A stretch of 64,000 bases of DNA from an uncultured Desulfobacteraceae bacterium (GCA_913060875.1 CAJXSL010000001.1:512464-576463); one strand, 5' to 3'; counted from the first letter of the stretch, positions 37,355 to 46,523 are shown. Translations and numbers: made by a program. Notes: generated by a model from the sequence alone, not told the origin.

Positions 37355-37762
37355 ATGCCTTTCCAATACCAGTACATTGCCGACGCCAATTGCCTGGTTG
37401 TCGTCGGTTCGGGCCGAGTCTCGCTCCAGGAGTTTCTCGATTATCATCGGGAGCTTAGGATCAAAAATGCGCAATCGGCGCTGCGCATCCTGGCGGACTA
37501 CCGAAAACTCGACCCCTCGGATTTGTCGACGGATGACATCCAGCAGATCAGGCTGAGCGCCCTGAAGAAAATAGAAGGCAAGTTCGATGCCCTCAAGGAG
37601 GCCATTGTTGTATCGGGGGAACTGGCCTTCGGGCTCTCCCGCATGTTTGACGGCTTGGTCTATGCGGAAAATTACGACCTGAACGTCTTTACAGATATCC
37701 GCGAGGCGAAAGCCTGGTTGGGGTTGGACCCTGACACCCCTCTGGCGTTGTCGGAGGGTTAA
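37355..37762 (+). CDS. SpoIIAA/STAS-like hypothetical protein
   Basis: A 135-residue soluble protein. The alternating pattern (FQYQYIADANCLVVVGSGRVSLQEFLDYHREL, then a helix and VYAENYDLNVFTDIREAKAWLGL) resembles the SpoIIAA-like/STAS-related fold found in small cytoplasmic proteins, where the end reads FTDLDEAxxWL. Role unknown. It lies 83 bp before a ferredoxin-type protein on the same strand. Confidence 0.6.
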   Translation: MPFQYQYIADANCLVVVGSGRVSLQEFLDYHRELRIKNAQSALRILADYRKLDPSDLSTDDIQQIRLSALKKIEGKFDALKEAIVVSGELAFGLSRMFDGLVYAENYDLNVFTDIREAKAWLGLDPDTPLALSEG

Positions 37763-37845
37763 CCTGCCCTTGTGGCTCACCAGCGTCGATCCGGTCCACC
37801 CCACGATCTATCGTGAACCTCCAATGATGCCCCTGGTGTCGATCG

Positions 37846-38766
37846 ATGAAAGAGTCCACCCGTAAATTGATTCGGGACCACGGTTGGCGCTTCGACCGGT
37901 TTCTTCACAACTATTTCTACTTCGTCTATTACCAGTCCTACGTGCGTCTGGTCTTCGTTCTGGTGAATGCGGGGCAACGCTTTGCGCCGCCAAAGGTGCT
38001 GGCCCTGATCGCCCGATTGGTGTTCAACCGTTATCACAGCAAAGTGCTTTCGGGCGGCGATACCCGCAAGATCCTGACCCTGGATCGGAACATCCATCTG
38101 GATGCCGAGAAGAACAAGCAGGTGGTTCCCTTTCGCTACGCCACCCAAATCATCTTCCAGGAGCCCCGCCACATCGCCGTGATGGATTGTCCCTGCAAGG
38201 CGGCCACCGGAATGTTTTCCCCCGAAGGGTGCTGCATTGCCGTGGGGGAGCAGCTGGCCCGGTTCTGGCTGGACCACTGCCGGAAATACCATGCCCGGCG
38301 GATCACCCAGGCGGAGGCCCTGGCCATCGTCCGGCGCTACCGCCGCCGCGGCCACGTGACCCAGGCTTTTTTCAAGGTGGCCACCGGGGGCCGTACCGGC
38401 GTGATCTGCAACTGCTGCCCGGACTGCTGTGTCAGCCTGCAGGCCACGGCCGCGGCGCGCGCCCTGGACCCGGCCCTGAGCATGAACGCTCCGGCCGGCT
38501 ATAGGGTGATCCACGATTCCGAACGCTGCACCGCCTGCGGCCACTGCGCCACGGTCTGTCATTTTGAGGCGGTGCGGTGGGAAAACGGGCAGCGGCAATA
38601 TCGCCAGGTGCGCTGCATGGGATGCGAACTGTGTGTGGAACAATGCCCCCGGCAGGCCCTGACCCTGGAGATCGACCCGGATAAGCCTTTGCCTTTGGAT
38701 CTGGACCGTCTTACCCGCCAAAACCAGAGCGAAGGTGGCCGCCAGATATCAAGAGAAGGGTTCTGA
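37846..38766 (+). CDS. 4Fe-4S ferredoxin-type protein with Cys-rich middle region
   Basis: A 306-residue cytoplasmic protein. The C-terminal part is a two-cluster ferredoxin: CTACGHCATVC (about 227-237) and CMGCELCVEQCP (about 264-275). The middle part has additional cysteines in DCPCKAA, GCCIAVG and CNCCPDCCV, perhaps a further cluster. N-terminal 100 residues are helical and basic. Likely an electron-transfer protein for an unknown oxidoreductase. It ends 20 bp before a cupin gene. Confidence 0.78.
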   Translation: MKESTRKLIRDHGWRFDRFLHNYFYFVYYQSYVRLVFVLVNAGQRFAPPKVLALIARLVFNRYHSKVLSGGDTRKILTLDRNIHLDAEKNKQVVPFRYATQIIFQEPRHIAVMDCPCKAATGMFSPEGCCIAVGEQLARFWLDHCRKYHARRITQAEALAIVRRYRRRGHVTQAFFKVATGGRTGVICNCCPDCCVSLQATAAARALDPALSMNAPAGYRVIHDSERCTACGHCATVCHFEAVRWENGQRQYRQVRCMGCELCVEQCPRQALTLEIDPDKPLPLDLDRLTRQNQSEGGRQISREGF

Positions 38767-38786
38767 TCGGATTACGGAGATGGCCA

Positions 38787-39263
38787 ATGTGCGCCAGCGA
38801 AGAATGGCGCCTTCGTTGGATGCGTGCAGACGGTAAGGCCAGGGGAATGAAGGAATATTTATCTTATAAAAGCGAGCCTGCAATGAAAGAAGCCATCAAA
38901 CTCCTGGGACGTTCCCGGGAATTCTACACCCCGGAGAAATGCTACATCACCGAGCTGTCGAACTCGCCGGACGATCCGGATCTGTCCATTGCCCGGGCCC
39001 GGGTGGCACCGGGGATCACCACGCGTTGGCACCGCCTGCACAGTACCGGGGAGCGGTACTTCATCCTCGAGGGCACCGGGCGGGTGGAAATCGGCGACCT
39101 GCCGCCCCGGGACGTCACGGTGGGTGACATCGTGATCATTCCGCCCCTTTGCCGCCAGCGCATCACCAATACCGGACCTTCGGATCTCATCTTTATAGCG
39201 CTTTGCACGCCGCGGTTCAGGGAAAGCGTTTATGAAGATGTCGATGATGCCCCAGAAATTTGA
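38787..39263 (+). CDS. cupin-domain protein
   Basis: A 158-residue protein with a single cupin barrel: metal-binding motif 1 is W-H-R-L-H with later Glu (TRWHRLHSTGERYFILEGTGRVEIG, His and Glu ligands kept) and motif 2 is in VIIPPLCRQRITN, where the usual final His is replaced by Gln. Metal binding may thus be incomplete. ATG at 38787 has ACGGAGA 6 bp upstream; internal ATGs at 38847 and 38883 are possible. Function unknown. Confidence 0.7.
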   Translation: MCASEEWRLRWMRADGKARGMKEYLSYKSEPAMKEAIKLLGRSREFYTPEKCYITELSNSPDDPDLSIARARVAPGITTRWHRLHSTGERYFILEGTGRVEIGDLPPRDVTVGDIVIIPPLCRQRITNTGPSDLIFIALCTPRFRESVYEDVDDAPEI

Positions 39264-39328
39264 TCCGGAAGTTTGGTGCGGTTAAGCTCCTGGTCACGCT
39301 CCGGACGCTTTCGGTGACACGTTTTTTC

Positions 39329-40243
39329 TCAACCCATGCTTCTGCAAAAGTCGATGAAGATGTCTTTACTGAATTTCCCATCATTCATCAGTTCGTTCTT
39401 TATCACGGACATGGCGTCAAAAGGCTTTTTCGCCTTGCGGTAGGATTTTTCCCTGAAGGATAGATATTCAAAATCATCCACGATGCCAATGATCTGTCCT
39501 TCTGCGGATACTTTCGTAATACCCATCGGGTAGCCGCTGCCGTCAAGTCGCTCATGGTGCTCGAGGGCACCGAGTGCGATGGATTCGTCAAACTTACCGC
39601 TTTGACGGATCAAGTCGTATCCAAGGGCGGTGTGCTTCTTATGCTGGATGAATTCCTCTTCGGATAGTTGATGGTTGGCTGCAGACACCTTGTCCGGGAT
39701 CTGGGTTTTGCCAATATCATGCAGCAGGGCGCTGAGGCTGAGTTGCTTGGTGCGCTCTTCGGACAAACCTGAAAAAATGCCATAATTCATCGTAAAGATC
39801 ATCACGTTGGTCGAATGTTCGGCAAGGGAGTAATTTTTGTTCGCGATATCAGCAAGATTTTTCAAAACATGGGATTCGCCGGTGTAGCTGTCGAACAGCA
39901 GTTCGATGGTTTCCGGCAGATATTCCAATCCCCCTTCGCAAGGGTTCAACAGGGCCTCTTTCACGATTTCATTCAAAATCGCTTTGACCCGGTACAACCC
40001 TTTTGATCGGATGTGATGATAAAGCTCGATGTTCAGTGCTTCCTGGATCTCCGCGGCGGCGATTTCCTTATCCTCCTGGCAAATGAACAGATCCGGCAGG
40101 CTTTCATCGTCGTAGAGATCCCTGTCCAGCTTGATATTTTCCGATTTGTACAGGACGAACTCGTTTTTGGAATTTTTGATGAACAGCGGGACGTTTTCCA
40201 CCAGAAATGCCTGGGACTTTTTAACGGGGAGATAGGTATTCAA
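39329..40243 (-). CDS. HD-GYP-type cyclic-di-GMP phosphodiesterase
   Basis: A 304-residue protein. The C-terminal half is an HD-GYP domain: His143, HD at 175-176 (LLHDIGK), His201/204 (HKKH), His229-230 (EHH) and SGYP at 236-239. Such proteins hydrolyse c-di-GMP. The N-terminal 1-110 is a poorly conserved sensor-like region without membrane segments. Located beside a GGDEF gene, so turnover of the same messenger is implied. Confidence 0.85.
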   Translation of the reverse strand: MNTYLPVKKSQAFLVENVPLFIKNSKNEFVLYKSENIKLDRDLYDDESLPDLFICQEDKEIAAAEIQEALNIELYHHIRSKGLYRVKAILNEIVKEALLNPCEGGLEYLPETIELLFDSYTGESHVLKNLADIANKNYSLAEHSTNVMIFTMNYGIFSGLSEERTKQLSLSALLHDIGKTQIPDKVSAANHQLSEEEFIQHKKHTALGYDLIRQSGKFDESIALGALEHHERLDGSGYPMGITKVSAEGQIIGIVDDFEYLSFREKSYRKAKKPFDAMSVIKNELMNDGKFSKDIFIDFCRSMG

Positions 40244-40380
40244 GGTCAGCGACTGTCCTTAATAAAGGTGAACAAATTTTGTAGTGTCGAGGGTACTGAT
40301 CGAGATGCTGGATCTTCCTGCCGATCTTATCGGCCGTCTGGTGAAATTCTTTAGAAACCATCTCAAAATTGAGATAGTTT

Positions 40381-40881
40381 CTAGAAACTGTACCGGTCCT
40401 TAAATTCGGTCAATGCCTCCTGGGAAAATCGCAACCGGCTTGCTTTGGTGCAACCAATTCTTGAGCAAAACGACTGCGCGTGTCTGGGGTTGGTGCGTTC
40501 ATCGAGATAAATCAAATAGATCGGCGCGCCGCATTCACACATGAACAATACCGGGAGCTCATTGCGGCACGCGGGGCACAGGATTTTAACAATCTCTTCC
40601 TTGTCGAACACGGTTTTATCAAGATTGACTTTGGTCCGGTCGCCAACCACGGCGGAGATCACAATCGCCGCCTCTTTTTGCCTTTCCTGATCGGTATAGA
40701 TAAAATTGAGGCCGTGCTGATCGTTGATTTTGATATCGCTCATTAGGCTGTGGCCGTTTTGGCAATAGGCCTCGGTGATCACCGCCTTCCCCTCGGCCTC
40801 GATAACTTTGTCCTTGGGCAATCTGAGGCTTTCACTGATTGGAATGTACAACGTTCCGTTCTTATTAAACATTTTACCCAT
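40381..40881 (-). CDS. hypothetical Cys-rich (zinc-ribbon-like) protein
   Basis: A 166-residue soluble protein. Cysteines come in pairs: EAYCQNGH near 40, CPACRNE and CECG near 100-115, and SFCSRIGC near 140-147, suggesting one or two metal sites. ATG at 40881 has AGGGGG 6 bp upstream. It lies between HD-GYP and GGDEF genes on the same strand and may be part of a signalling group. No family recognised. Confidence 0.6.
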   Translation of the reverse strand: MGKMFNKNGTLYIPISESLRLPKDKVIEAEGKAVITEAYCQNGHSLMSDIKINDQHGLNFIYTDQERQKEAAIVISAVVGDRTKVNLDKTVFDKEEIVKILCPACRNELPVLFMCECGAPIYLIYLDERTNPRHAQSFCSRIGCTKASRLRFSQEALTEFKDRYSF

Positions 40882-41200
40882 AAGAACCCCCTTTCATCAA
40901 AATAAATTGGCATAAAAAATTTTCATGCAATAGTCGGGTTTATCTGATTGATAAATATCGAAAAAGCTAAATAAAAACAGTTTGATATAATAATTTAAAG
41001 ATGCTGTGGTCACTGGTGGTCGGGAAAGGGATTCGGAGAGAGAAGAAGGGCGCTTTAGAAACCGATCAACTGAATTTGAGGGCGTTAACGATTTCTGAAG
41101 TGTCTTTTAAATTAAAATGATAGAAATTCAAATACTTGTCAAGATCATAAATTCAGGGACCTAAAACGGTTTTAAAGGATGTCAGCGATTCCCCGGGGAC
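40882..41200. other. AT-rich intergenic region
   Basis: About 320 bp of low-GC sequence behind the GGDEF gene; probably promoter DNA for the Cys-rich protein. No gene or stable hairpin seen. Confidence 0.4.
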
Positions 41201-42469
41201 TCATGATCCGGCCACCGGCAGGGAGGATACGTTTACGGCATTTTTCCCCTGGCGTTTCGATGCATAGAGGGCGTGGTCCGCATAGGTCAGCAGCAGGTCC
41301 GGCAGATCCTCTAAATGCAGATGTTCTGACCCGGCGCGCACGAGCCCGAAAGAGCATGAGGTGCTGAACTCCTGCGGGCTTGCGCCAAACCGTGTCTTCA
41401 GGATACTGTCCCTGATCCGATCGACGATCATCACGGCCAGGCGATCCTCTCGAACGCCGGCCAGCAAAAGCGCAAATTCATCGCCCCCCAGGCGGGCGGC
41501 ACAATCAGAAGGACGAATCAAGCCTTTCACGATATCCGCGATGCCCTTCAACACACGATCGCCGTTGGTATGGCCATAACAGTCGTTAACCGATTTGAAG
41601 TCGTCGACATCAAACATGCATACATACAATCCCGGCAAATCCTTGCGCTGCATGGTTTTGATCGCCTCCGCGAGGCGTACCTCGAAATAGCTGCGCGAGA
41701 ACGCCTCGGTGAGTTGATCGTACATGAGGCGGTTGCTCAGCAGGCGCCTGTCTTCATAAAGATTGTCGATATGGAGAACAAGAATCCAGGCGATGCAGCA
41801 GGTAACCAGAAAAGATCCCACCCATGTCAGGGGCGGCAGATCGATGATCTGAATTCCGGTCAGATCGTCGGATACACCCGTAATCAGCCAAACGAACGTG
41901 GCGCCCAACAGCAGGCGGACCGGGGCGGTGGACTGTATTTCGTGATCCCTGCGCTGGCGGGTGTAGACCCGGAATAGAATCAGGATACTGTACGCGGAGA
42001 GAATCAGTATCCAGACCCCCCAAAGCTGAAACAAAGAACCGAAAACGAGACCGGTGTAATAGCGCGATGTGGCAAAAAATTCTTTGGCCAGGAAATAGCG
42101 GTTGGGCGCCAGGCACACCAGGGAGAAGAGGGTGTTTATCCCATAACACCACTTGAGAAACGTCGGCCCTTGGTAATCAAAAAAGGTGATGTAGAAGTGT
42201 AAACCCAAGAGGATGGTGAACATGGAGCTGATGATGGTGATACGGTTGGAAATATCGAGATAGTCCAGGTTGTCGCCTGAATTCACCAGGACTGAAAAAG
42301 CCCCCAGGAAAACACTACTCACCAGAGCCAGCAGGGCGAAAATCAGGCAGTAGCGCACCGACTCCTGGTAACGCGAGCTGAGGCGAAAATACAAAAGCAT
42401 AAAAAAGATACCGAAAATCAGGCTGATACCCGAAGTAACGATCATGGGTAACGATAGAAACCGAATCAT
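41201..42469 (-). CDS. membrane diguanylate cyclase (multi-TM sensor plus GGDEF)
   Basis: A 422-residue protein with seven to eight membrane helices (1-225) resembling 7TM histidine-kinase N-terminal sensors, then a GGDEF domain (about 250-415). The active-site motif RLGGDEF is intact, so it should make c-di-GMP from two GTP. A helix of the form DRRLLSNRLMYDQLT connects the halves. ATG at 42469 has GAGAGGG upstream; the frame reaches 42511 without a ribosome site. Confidence 0.87.
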   Translation of the reverse strand: MIRFLSLPMIVTSGISLIFGIFFMLLYFRLSSRYQESVRYCLIFALLALVSSVFLGAFSVLVNSGDNLDYLDISNRITIISSMFTILLGLHFYITFFDYQGPTFLKWCYGINTLFSLVCLAPNRYFLAKEFFATSRYYTGLVFGSLFQLWGVWILILSAYSILILFRVYTRQRRDHEIQSTAPVRLLLGATFVWLITGVSDDLTGIQIIDLPPLTWVGSFLVTCCIAWILVLHIDNLYEDRRLLSNRLMYDQLTEAFSRSYFEVRLAEAIKTMQRKDLPGLYVCMFDVDDFKSVNDCYGHTNGDRVLKGIADIVKGLIRPSDCAARLGGDEFALLLAGVREDRLAVMIVDRIRDSILKTRFGASPQEFSTSCSFGLVRAGSEHLHLEDLPDLLLTYADHALYASKRQGKNAVNVSSLPVAGS

Positions 42470-43319
42470 GCTGCCCTCTCCATGCCCCTGCGTCTGAGAT
42501 TCATAATTCATTATCGGTCCGGACCTTTGTTTGCATTAGGCCGGGGGATGCCATAATCATGATGCCGGATGATGCTAAATTGCTGATATGCTGTGATTAT
42601 TTTGTCATTGTCAGGCTTGTAGAAATGCCGGGTACGGGGGACCGCATTTCCCCCTTCAGGGAACCGGCGGGTTGAAATCGGCATCGGAGCTGATGCCTGG
42701 GAGGCGTTATACCGGGTAAAGACGGTGGGTTTGAAAAGAAATATCCGGATCTATATCCTGAAAGCGGGGCTTCTATACAATAACTCCTTCCGCCGCCTGA
42801 TCATGCATTCCGGTATTCAAAGTGTTCCTGTGGAAAGGGCGGGTAGCCTGTTGCCGTAGCCCTTTCGACCTTCCCCAAAAGCCATGATCCGCATTTGAAA
42901 TCCGGTTCGTACCTACCATTGTTTATCCTGTTGTAATGCTTGATTTTTCCGAATAATTGGCGTATGCTCATTTCTTGATAGTGCTGATTCGGGATATCTG
43001 GTCCTGCTCCAGCACCTACCCCTCCCTTAAAGCCGGCAAACATAAAAGACCCGAATCGAAACCAGCGGTGTTTGTCGCGCTTCAATAGCATTGTTGATTC
43101 AAATACCGAAAACAGGTGGCATAAATATTGGTATGTCTCAAAAATCAGAATGAATGGAGGATGCACAAAAGGATTCAATCTACTGCATTTTAGTGGGCTT
43201 AATTGATAGCGCATGGTGGGATATTGATTTAAAGCGAACCAAAAAATGAGACATATAGGGTGTTTCTTATTTTTCACAGAGTGTTTTGTACAGAATTTTA
43301 AATATGAGTATAGGACAAT
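42470..43319. other. 850-bp region without a supported gene
   Basis: A GC drop sets in towards 43200. A minus-strand open frame (42801-43277, 158 codons) shows no ribosome site or recognisable domain, though its Gly/Arg-rich part might be a decayed gene. No clear terminal inverted repeats were seen. This marks the border between GC-rich genome and the AT-rich island. Confidence 0.4.
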
Positions 43320-44513
43320 ATGAAATTAAAGTATAATAGAGGGAAGCGGGTTAGCTATCTTGCGAGGCGGCATAGGATAACTAAGCGCAGAGAATCATTT
43401 TTTGCTGGCCGAAGGCGCTATCTTCGTCATAAAAAAGGGATAAACAGTTCTAAAAGAACTAAAAATCCTATTGAATTAATCATAATGGCACGAAATGAAT
43501 GCCGAAAAAGATTATATAAAAAAGTAAAATATAAAGAGAAGCCGATCTATGTTGATATTGACGGGGAATTTGGATTAGAGCATGATTTTGACAATTTCCT
43601 TGAATTATCGCATAGTTTTCTTACTTTTAGGGCAAAAGCACTATATTTTAACTTAAAAGAGTGTGAAAAAGTATGGCCTAGTGCGGTTACTACCTTATGT
43701 TCACTAGCACAGTGGGTCGAACTAACCTCATTCCCAGACAAGCTGCCTAAACTTGCATCAACTACCTCTAACCATGATAAGGTAAACTCCTACCTGAACC
43801 ATTGTGGATTCTACGATTATGTTGATAGGAGCAAAGAGCCGGTTCCAAGATACTACCAGAAAAACGAGGTAGTCAAAATCCAAAGGGAAAATAAAGCCTC
43901 GAACATTGAGCCTCGGGAAATAGAAATTGTAAATTTACTTAAAGAGTATAGTGCCTTTGACGATGAACAGATCGAGGAATTTGATGATGTAATATTAACA
44001 GAAATTTTTAATAATGTATCAGAGCATGGAATTAACAAAAGAGATAAAGGGTGGTGGACCATTTCACAGCACCATAAAAATGCCAAGATCATATCAATAT
44101 GCATAGCTGACAATGGTATTGGAGTAAAAAATAACCTGATCACAGGACCCCAAAGGGAAGCCCTTACGAGTAGGTTCCCAGATGATGAAAACAATGACGG
44201 TCATTATTTAAAAATAGCCATCGAAGAGAACGTTAGTGGAGCACTTAAAGCATCAGTAAAAAGCGGGTTGTTAATTAAAAGATACGATAGAGGGTCGCGT
44301 CGTGGGCACGGGCTAAAAAGAGTAATCGCGTCATGTGGCAGACTGGGTATATCGCTCTCTATTTTATCTCAAAAAGGTTACATTGCAATGAATACTGATG
44401 GTACCATAAAAAAATTCGGTACAAAGGATAACAAGGTGTTTGCGGGTACCTTATACCATCTTACATTGCCTGCAAAAAAGGAAGTCGCAGAGTTGAAGGG
44501 GAGGGGGATGTGA
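43320..44513 (+). CDS. STAS-like/GHKL ATPase fusion (AT-rich island gene 1)
   Basis: A 397-residue protein. Residues 1-75 are strongly basic (KR-rich). Residues 76-170 have an STAS-like pattern (IYVDIDGEFGLE, then ALYFNLKECEKVWPSAVTTLCSLAQ). Residues 200-385 form a GHKL (HATPase_c) domain: N box TEIFNNVSEHG (227-237), G1 ADNGIGV (263-269) and G2 RRGHGL (328-333). There is no HisKA domain, so it resembles anti-sigma kinases of the RsbW/SpoIIAB type, fused to its own STAS. GC content is far below the window. Its stop overlaps the next start (GTGA), so the two are translationally coupled. Confidence 0.75.
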   Translation: MKLKYNRGKRVSYLARRHRITKRRESFFAGRRRYLRHKKGINSSKRTKNPIELIIMARNECRKRLYKKVKYKEKPIYVDIDGEFGLEHDFDNFLELSHSFLTFRAKALYFNLKECEKVWPSAVTTLCSLAQWVELTSFPDKLPKLASTTSNHDKVNSYLNHCGFYDYVDRSKEPVPRYYQKNEVVKIQRENKASNIEPREIEIVNLLKEYSAFDDEQIEEFDDVILTEIFNNVSEHGINKRDKGWWTISQHHKNAKIISICIADNGIGVKNNLITGPQREALTSRFPDDENNDGHYLKIAIEENVSGALKASVKSGLLIKRYDRGSRRGHGLKRVIASCGRLGISLSILSQKGYIAMNTDGTIKKFGTKDNKVFAGTLYHLTLPAKKEVAELKGRGM

Positions 44514-44845
44514 AAACTATACAAGTGGGAACAGAATTCCACAAGAGGTTAACAAATAGAGATGAAAGGCAGCGAGACGGAACATATACGGCTGTCGAAT
44601 TTAGAGAAAAGTTCTTGGGGATACTAGATGATGAAGCTCTATGGAAAACCGATAATCCCGAGATAACTTTAGATTTTAAGGATGTTGAAAAAATGGGGCC
44701 CTCTTGGACAAATGAGGTGTTTGCCTATTTTACAAAATATGCAGATCCAAGCAGAATTTTAAAAAAAATTGTCATTATAAATATCTCCCGAGTTAAAATG
44801 GCTATCATTGAGCAGGAACTGAATGCTGGATATTCCAGGAAATAA
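44510..44845 (+). CDS. DUF4325/STAS-like protein (AT-rich island gene 2)
   Basis: A 111-residue protein with a strand-helix pattern PEITLDFKDVEKMGPSWTNEVFAYF typical of DUF4325, a STAS-like family that often follows GHKL ATPase genes. Begins with GTG in a 4-bp overlap with the ATPase gene. Likely the antagonist/partner of the ATPase in a switch. Confidence 0.7.
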   Translation: MKTIQVGTEFHKRLTNRDERQRDGTYTAVEFREKFLGILDDEALWKTDNPEITLDFKDVEKMGPSWTNEVFAYFTKYADPSRILKKIVIINISRVKMAIIEQELNAGYSRK

Positions 44846-44853
44846 TCCCGCCT

Positions 44854-45456
44854 ATGTCAAAAAAATTCATTTTAATACTATTGATTATTATGACAGTTTG
44901 TTTCATTGTGTCCATTATAGCCAACCTTGCTAGCTACTGCCTCATAGAGGCAGCTCTCTCTTGTACAAAAGCAACGGATCTTATGGATCTTTACGCGAAA
45001 GTATCAACACCTGTCTTTGCTATACTTGGGCTGTTGCTTGGATTTCTCTATTTTTACAGCAGATACCACTTTGACAGTCTAAATATTTCCAAAGAAAAAA
45101 AGAATAACCGATTACAGCTATTGATTGGTTGGCTAAAAGAGGCTGACGATCTCGTCTTGCAACTATTTTCTCTAGATGGAATAGATAACGACAGTAAGCT
45201 TGGACACTTAAGAGAGAAGATCATTAGAAGTTTTGACCATGTTGAGACATTATTAGACTCGAATCTTGAAATTATCAATTTTGATCGACCCGAAATGTTC
45301 ATAATTTTAAATGTCAATTCCATAGTTGATAAAAACGAAAACATAATGAGGCAAAGTTTAGAAGATCTAACTTCAGACAGCTTTAATGATGTGAGAGATA
45401 AATACCAAAGCTCCATGAAAAATGCTTTGAGGGTGTGCTACGGAAGATTTGAATAG
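44854..45456 (+). CDS. two-TM membrane protein with helical cytoplasmic part (AT-rich island gene 3)
   Basis: A 200-residue protein with membrane helices at about 6-32 and 48-70, then a hydrophilic helical region (75-200) rich in Asp, Glu, Lys and Leu. Follows gene 2 by 8 bp, the same low GC content, and probably the same operon. No family recognised; it may be the membrane effector or sensor of the module. Confidence 0.6.
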   Translation: MSKKFILILLIIMTVCFIVSIIANLASYCLIEAALSCTKATDLMDLYAKVSTPVFAILGLLLGFLYFYSRYHFDSLNISKEKKNNRLQLLIGWLKEADDLVLQLFSLDGIDNDSKLGHLREKIIRSFDHVETLLDSNLEIINFDRPEMFIILNVNSIVDKNENIMRQSLEDLTSDSFNDVRDKYQSSMKNALRVCYGRFE

Positions 45457-45567
45457 ATAAAATGTAAAAGTCAAAAACCTTCCGAACAGTCAGTCCTCTC
45501 GGATAGGCGTGAGATGGGGACGCCCTTTACTTTTAAACTTCTGCATTTTCTATAACGGCTCAATGCC

Positions 45568-45615
45568 AAAAACCAAAACGGGCCAGCGACATTCCGCTGA
45601 CCCGTTTTGGTTTTT
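45568..45615. terminator. strong bidirectional terminator at the edge of the island
   Basis: A-rich arm, CCAAAACGGG-CAGCG, loop, CGCTG-CCCGTTTTGG and T-rich arm form a very long stem (45568-45615). It is nearly the same as the terminator behind the tRNA-Arg gene (46639-46672), so it is part of a duplicated block. It can end both the island operon and leftward transcription. Confidence 0.75.
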
Positions 45616-45616
45616 A

Positions 45617-45673
45617 ATACGCCCGGCAGGATTCTACCCCACGATTTCCAATTCCAGAGGCCGACGCCCTATC
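45617..45673 (-). pseudogene. decayed 3' part of a tRNA-Arg gene
   Basis: Read on the minus strand, it matches the intact tRNA-Arg (46679-46754) from the GATAGGGCGTC before the anticodon arm to the end of the acceptor arm (CCTGCCGGGCGTA), with about 15 mismatches; the anticodon loop is altered and the 5' half is lost. The downstream terminator is duplicated too. Could be a remnant of an attachment site or of a gene duplication. It overlaps the end of a flavodoxin/ferredoxin gene by 5 bp. Confidence 0.7.
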
Positions 45674-46523
45674 TATCTATGATTCTCGACCCCGGGCTCC
45701 CGACCACCTTTTTGGCAAGGCGCAGCAGTTTTTCGTTCCTGGCCCAGTCGACGGTCAACGCCCCGGACGGGCATTGGCGGGCGCAGGTGTAGCAGCGCTT
45801 GCAGGTTTTCGGGTTGATGGTCTTGGTATTGCCCGATCCGTTGGTGATGGATTGGGTATTGCAGTTTTGGACGCACAGGCCGCAGTCCTGGCATTTAGAG
45901 GCATCGAATGTCACCGGGGCCAGGGCTTTGAGCTCCCATTCCACGGGAAGGAATCGATCCATGAAGGTCAGGACCGGCTTGGAGGACTTGAGCCTTTGGA
46001 TGTCAAAACCGGAATAGTCCTTTTTTTCAGCTTTTTCCGCAACGCTTTGGACGGCCCCGGCAAAAGCGGTCAGATGTGTTTCATCGGGCTGATCCTTGCC
46101 GAATTCCTGATACACTTCGCCCAGGCGATGGCCTTGCCCGTCCAAGAAATTGTGGGGGGCCACCAGGGCCGCGCCGCCCAGAACCTTTGCGCCCTGTTTT
46201 TCCAACGCCTTGGCCAGAACATAAGGAACCTCGCTGGGAAACACATTCCCAAAGGTGGAGAAAACAAAGCCCGCAGCCCCGGATAAATCCGGTAGTCTGG
46301 CAATCCCTTTTCGGGCCATGGCCGGAACCGCCCAGAAATGGGTGGGGGTGCCCAGAAGCACCAGCCCGGGGTTTTTGATCTCCGCCGGATCAAAGTCCAT
46401 GAGGGAGGCGGATTCCACCGCCCAACCGCAGTCTTTCAAGGTTTCTTCCGCCAGGTCCGCCAGGTTTTTGGTATTGCCGGAGTTGGAATAATACAGAATC
46501 CAGGCGGTTTTGTTCCGAGCCAT
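45669..46523 (-). CDS. EFR1-type flavodoxin/ferredoxin fusion
   Basis: A 284-residue cytoplasmic electron-transfer protein. N-terminal flavodoxin-like domain (about 1-170) with the FMN loop YYSNSGNTKNLA near residue 12; C-terminal part has two 4Fe-4S motifs, CQDCGLCVQNC near 218 and CKRCYTCARQCP near 244. EFR1-family proteins are thought to move electrons between ferredoxin-type carriers. It lies between the decayed and intact tRNA-Arg copies, so its last codons overlap the decayed tRNA. Confidence 0.85.
   Translation of the reverse strand: MARNKTAWILYYSNSGNTKNLADLAEETLKDCGWAVESASLMDFDPAEIKNPGLVLLGTPTHFWAVPAMARKGIARLPDLSGAAGFVFSTFGNVFPSEVPYVLAKALEKQGAKVLGGAALVAPHNFLDGQGHRLGEVYQEFGKDQPDETHLTAFAGAVQSVAEKAEKKDYSGFDIQRLKSSKPVLTFMDRFLPVEWELKALAPVTFDASKCQDCGLCVQNCNTQSITNGSGNTKTINPKTCKRCYTCARQCPSGALTVDWARNEKLLRLAKKVVGSPGSRIIDR

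Noticed and set aside
42801..43277. A 158-codon minus-strand gene
   Set aside because: No ribosome site, no domain, and odd composition; it could be a decayed gene but cannot be supported.
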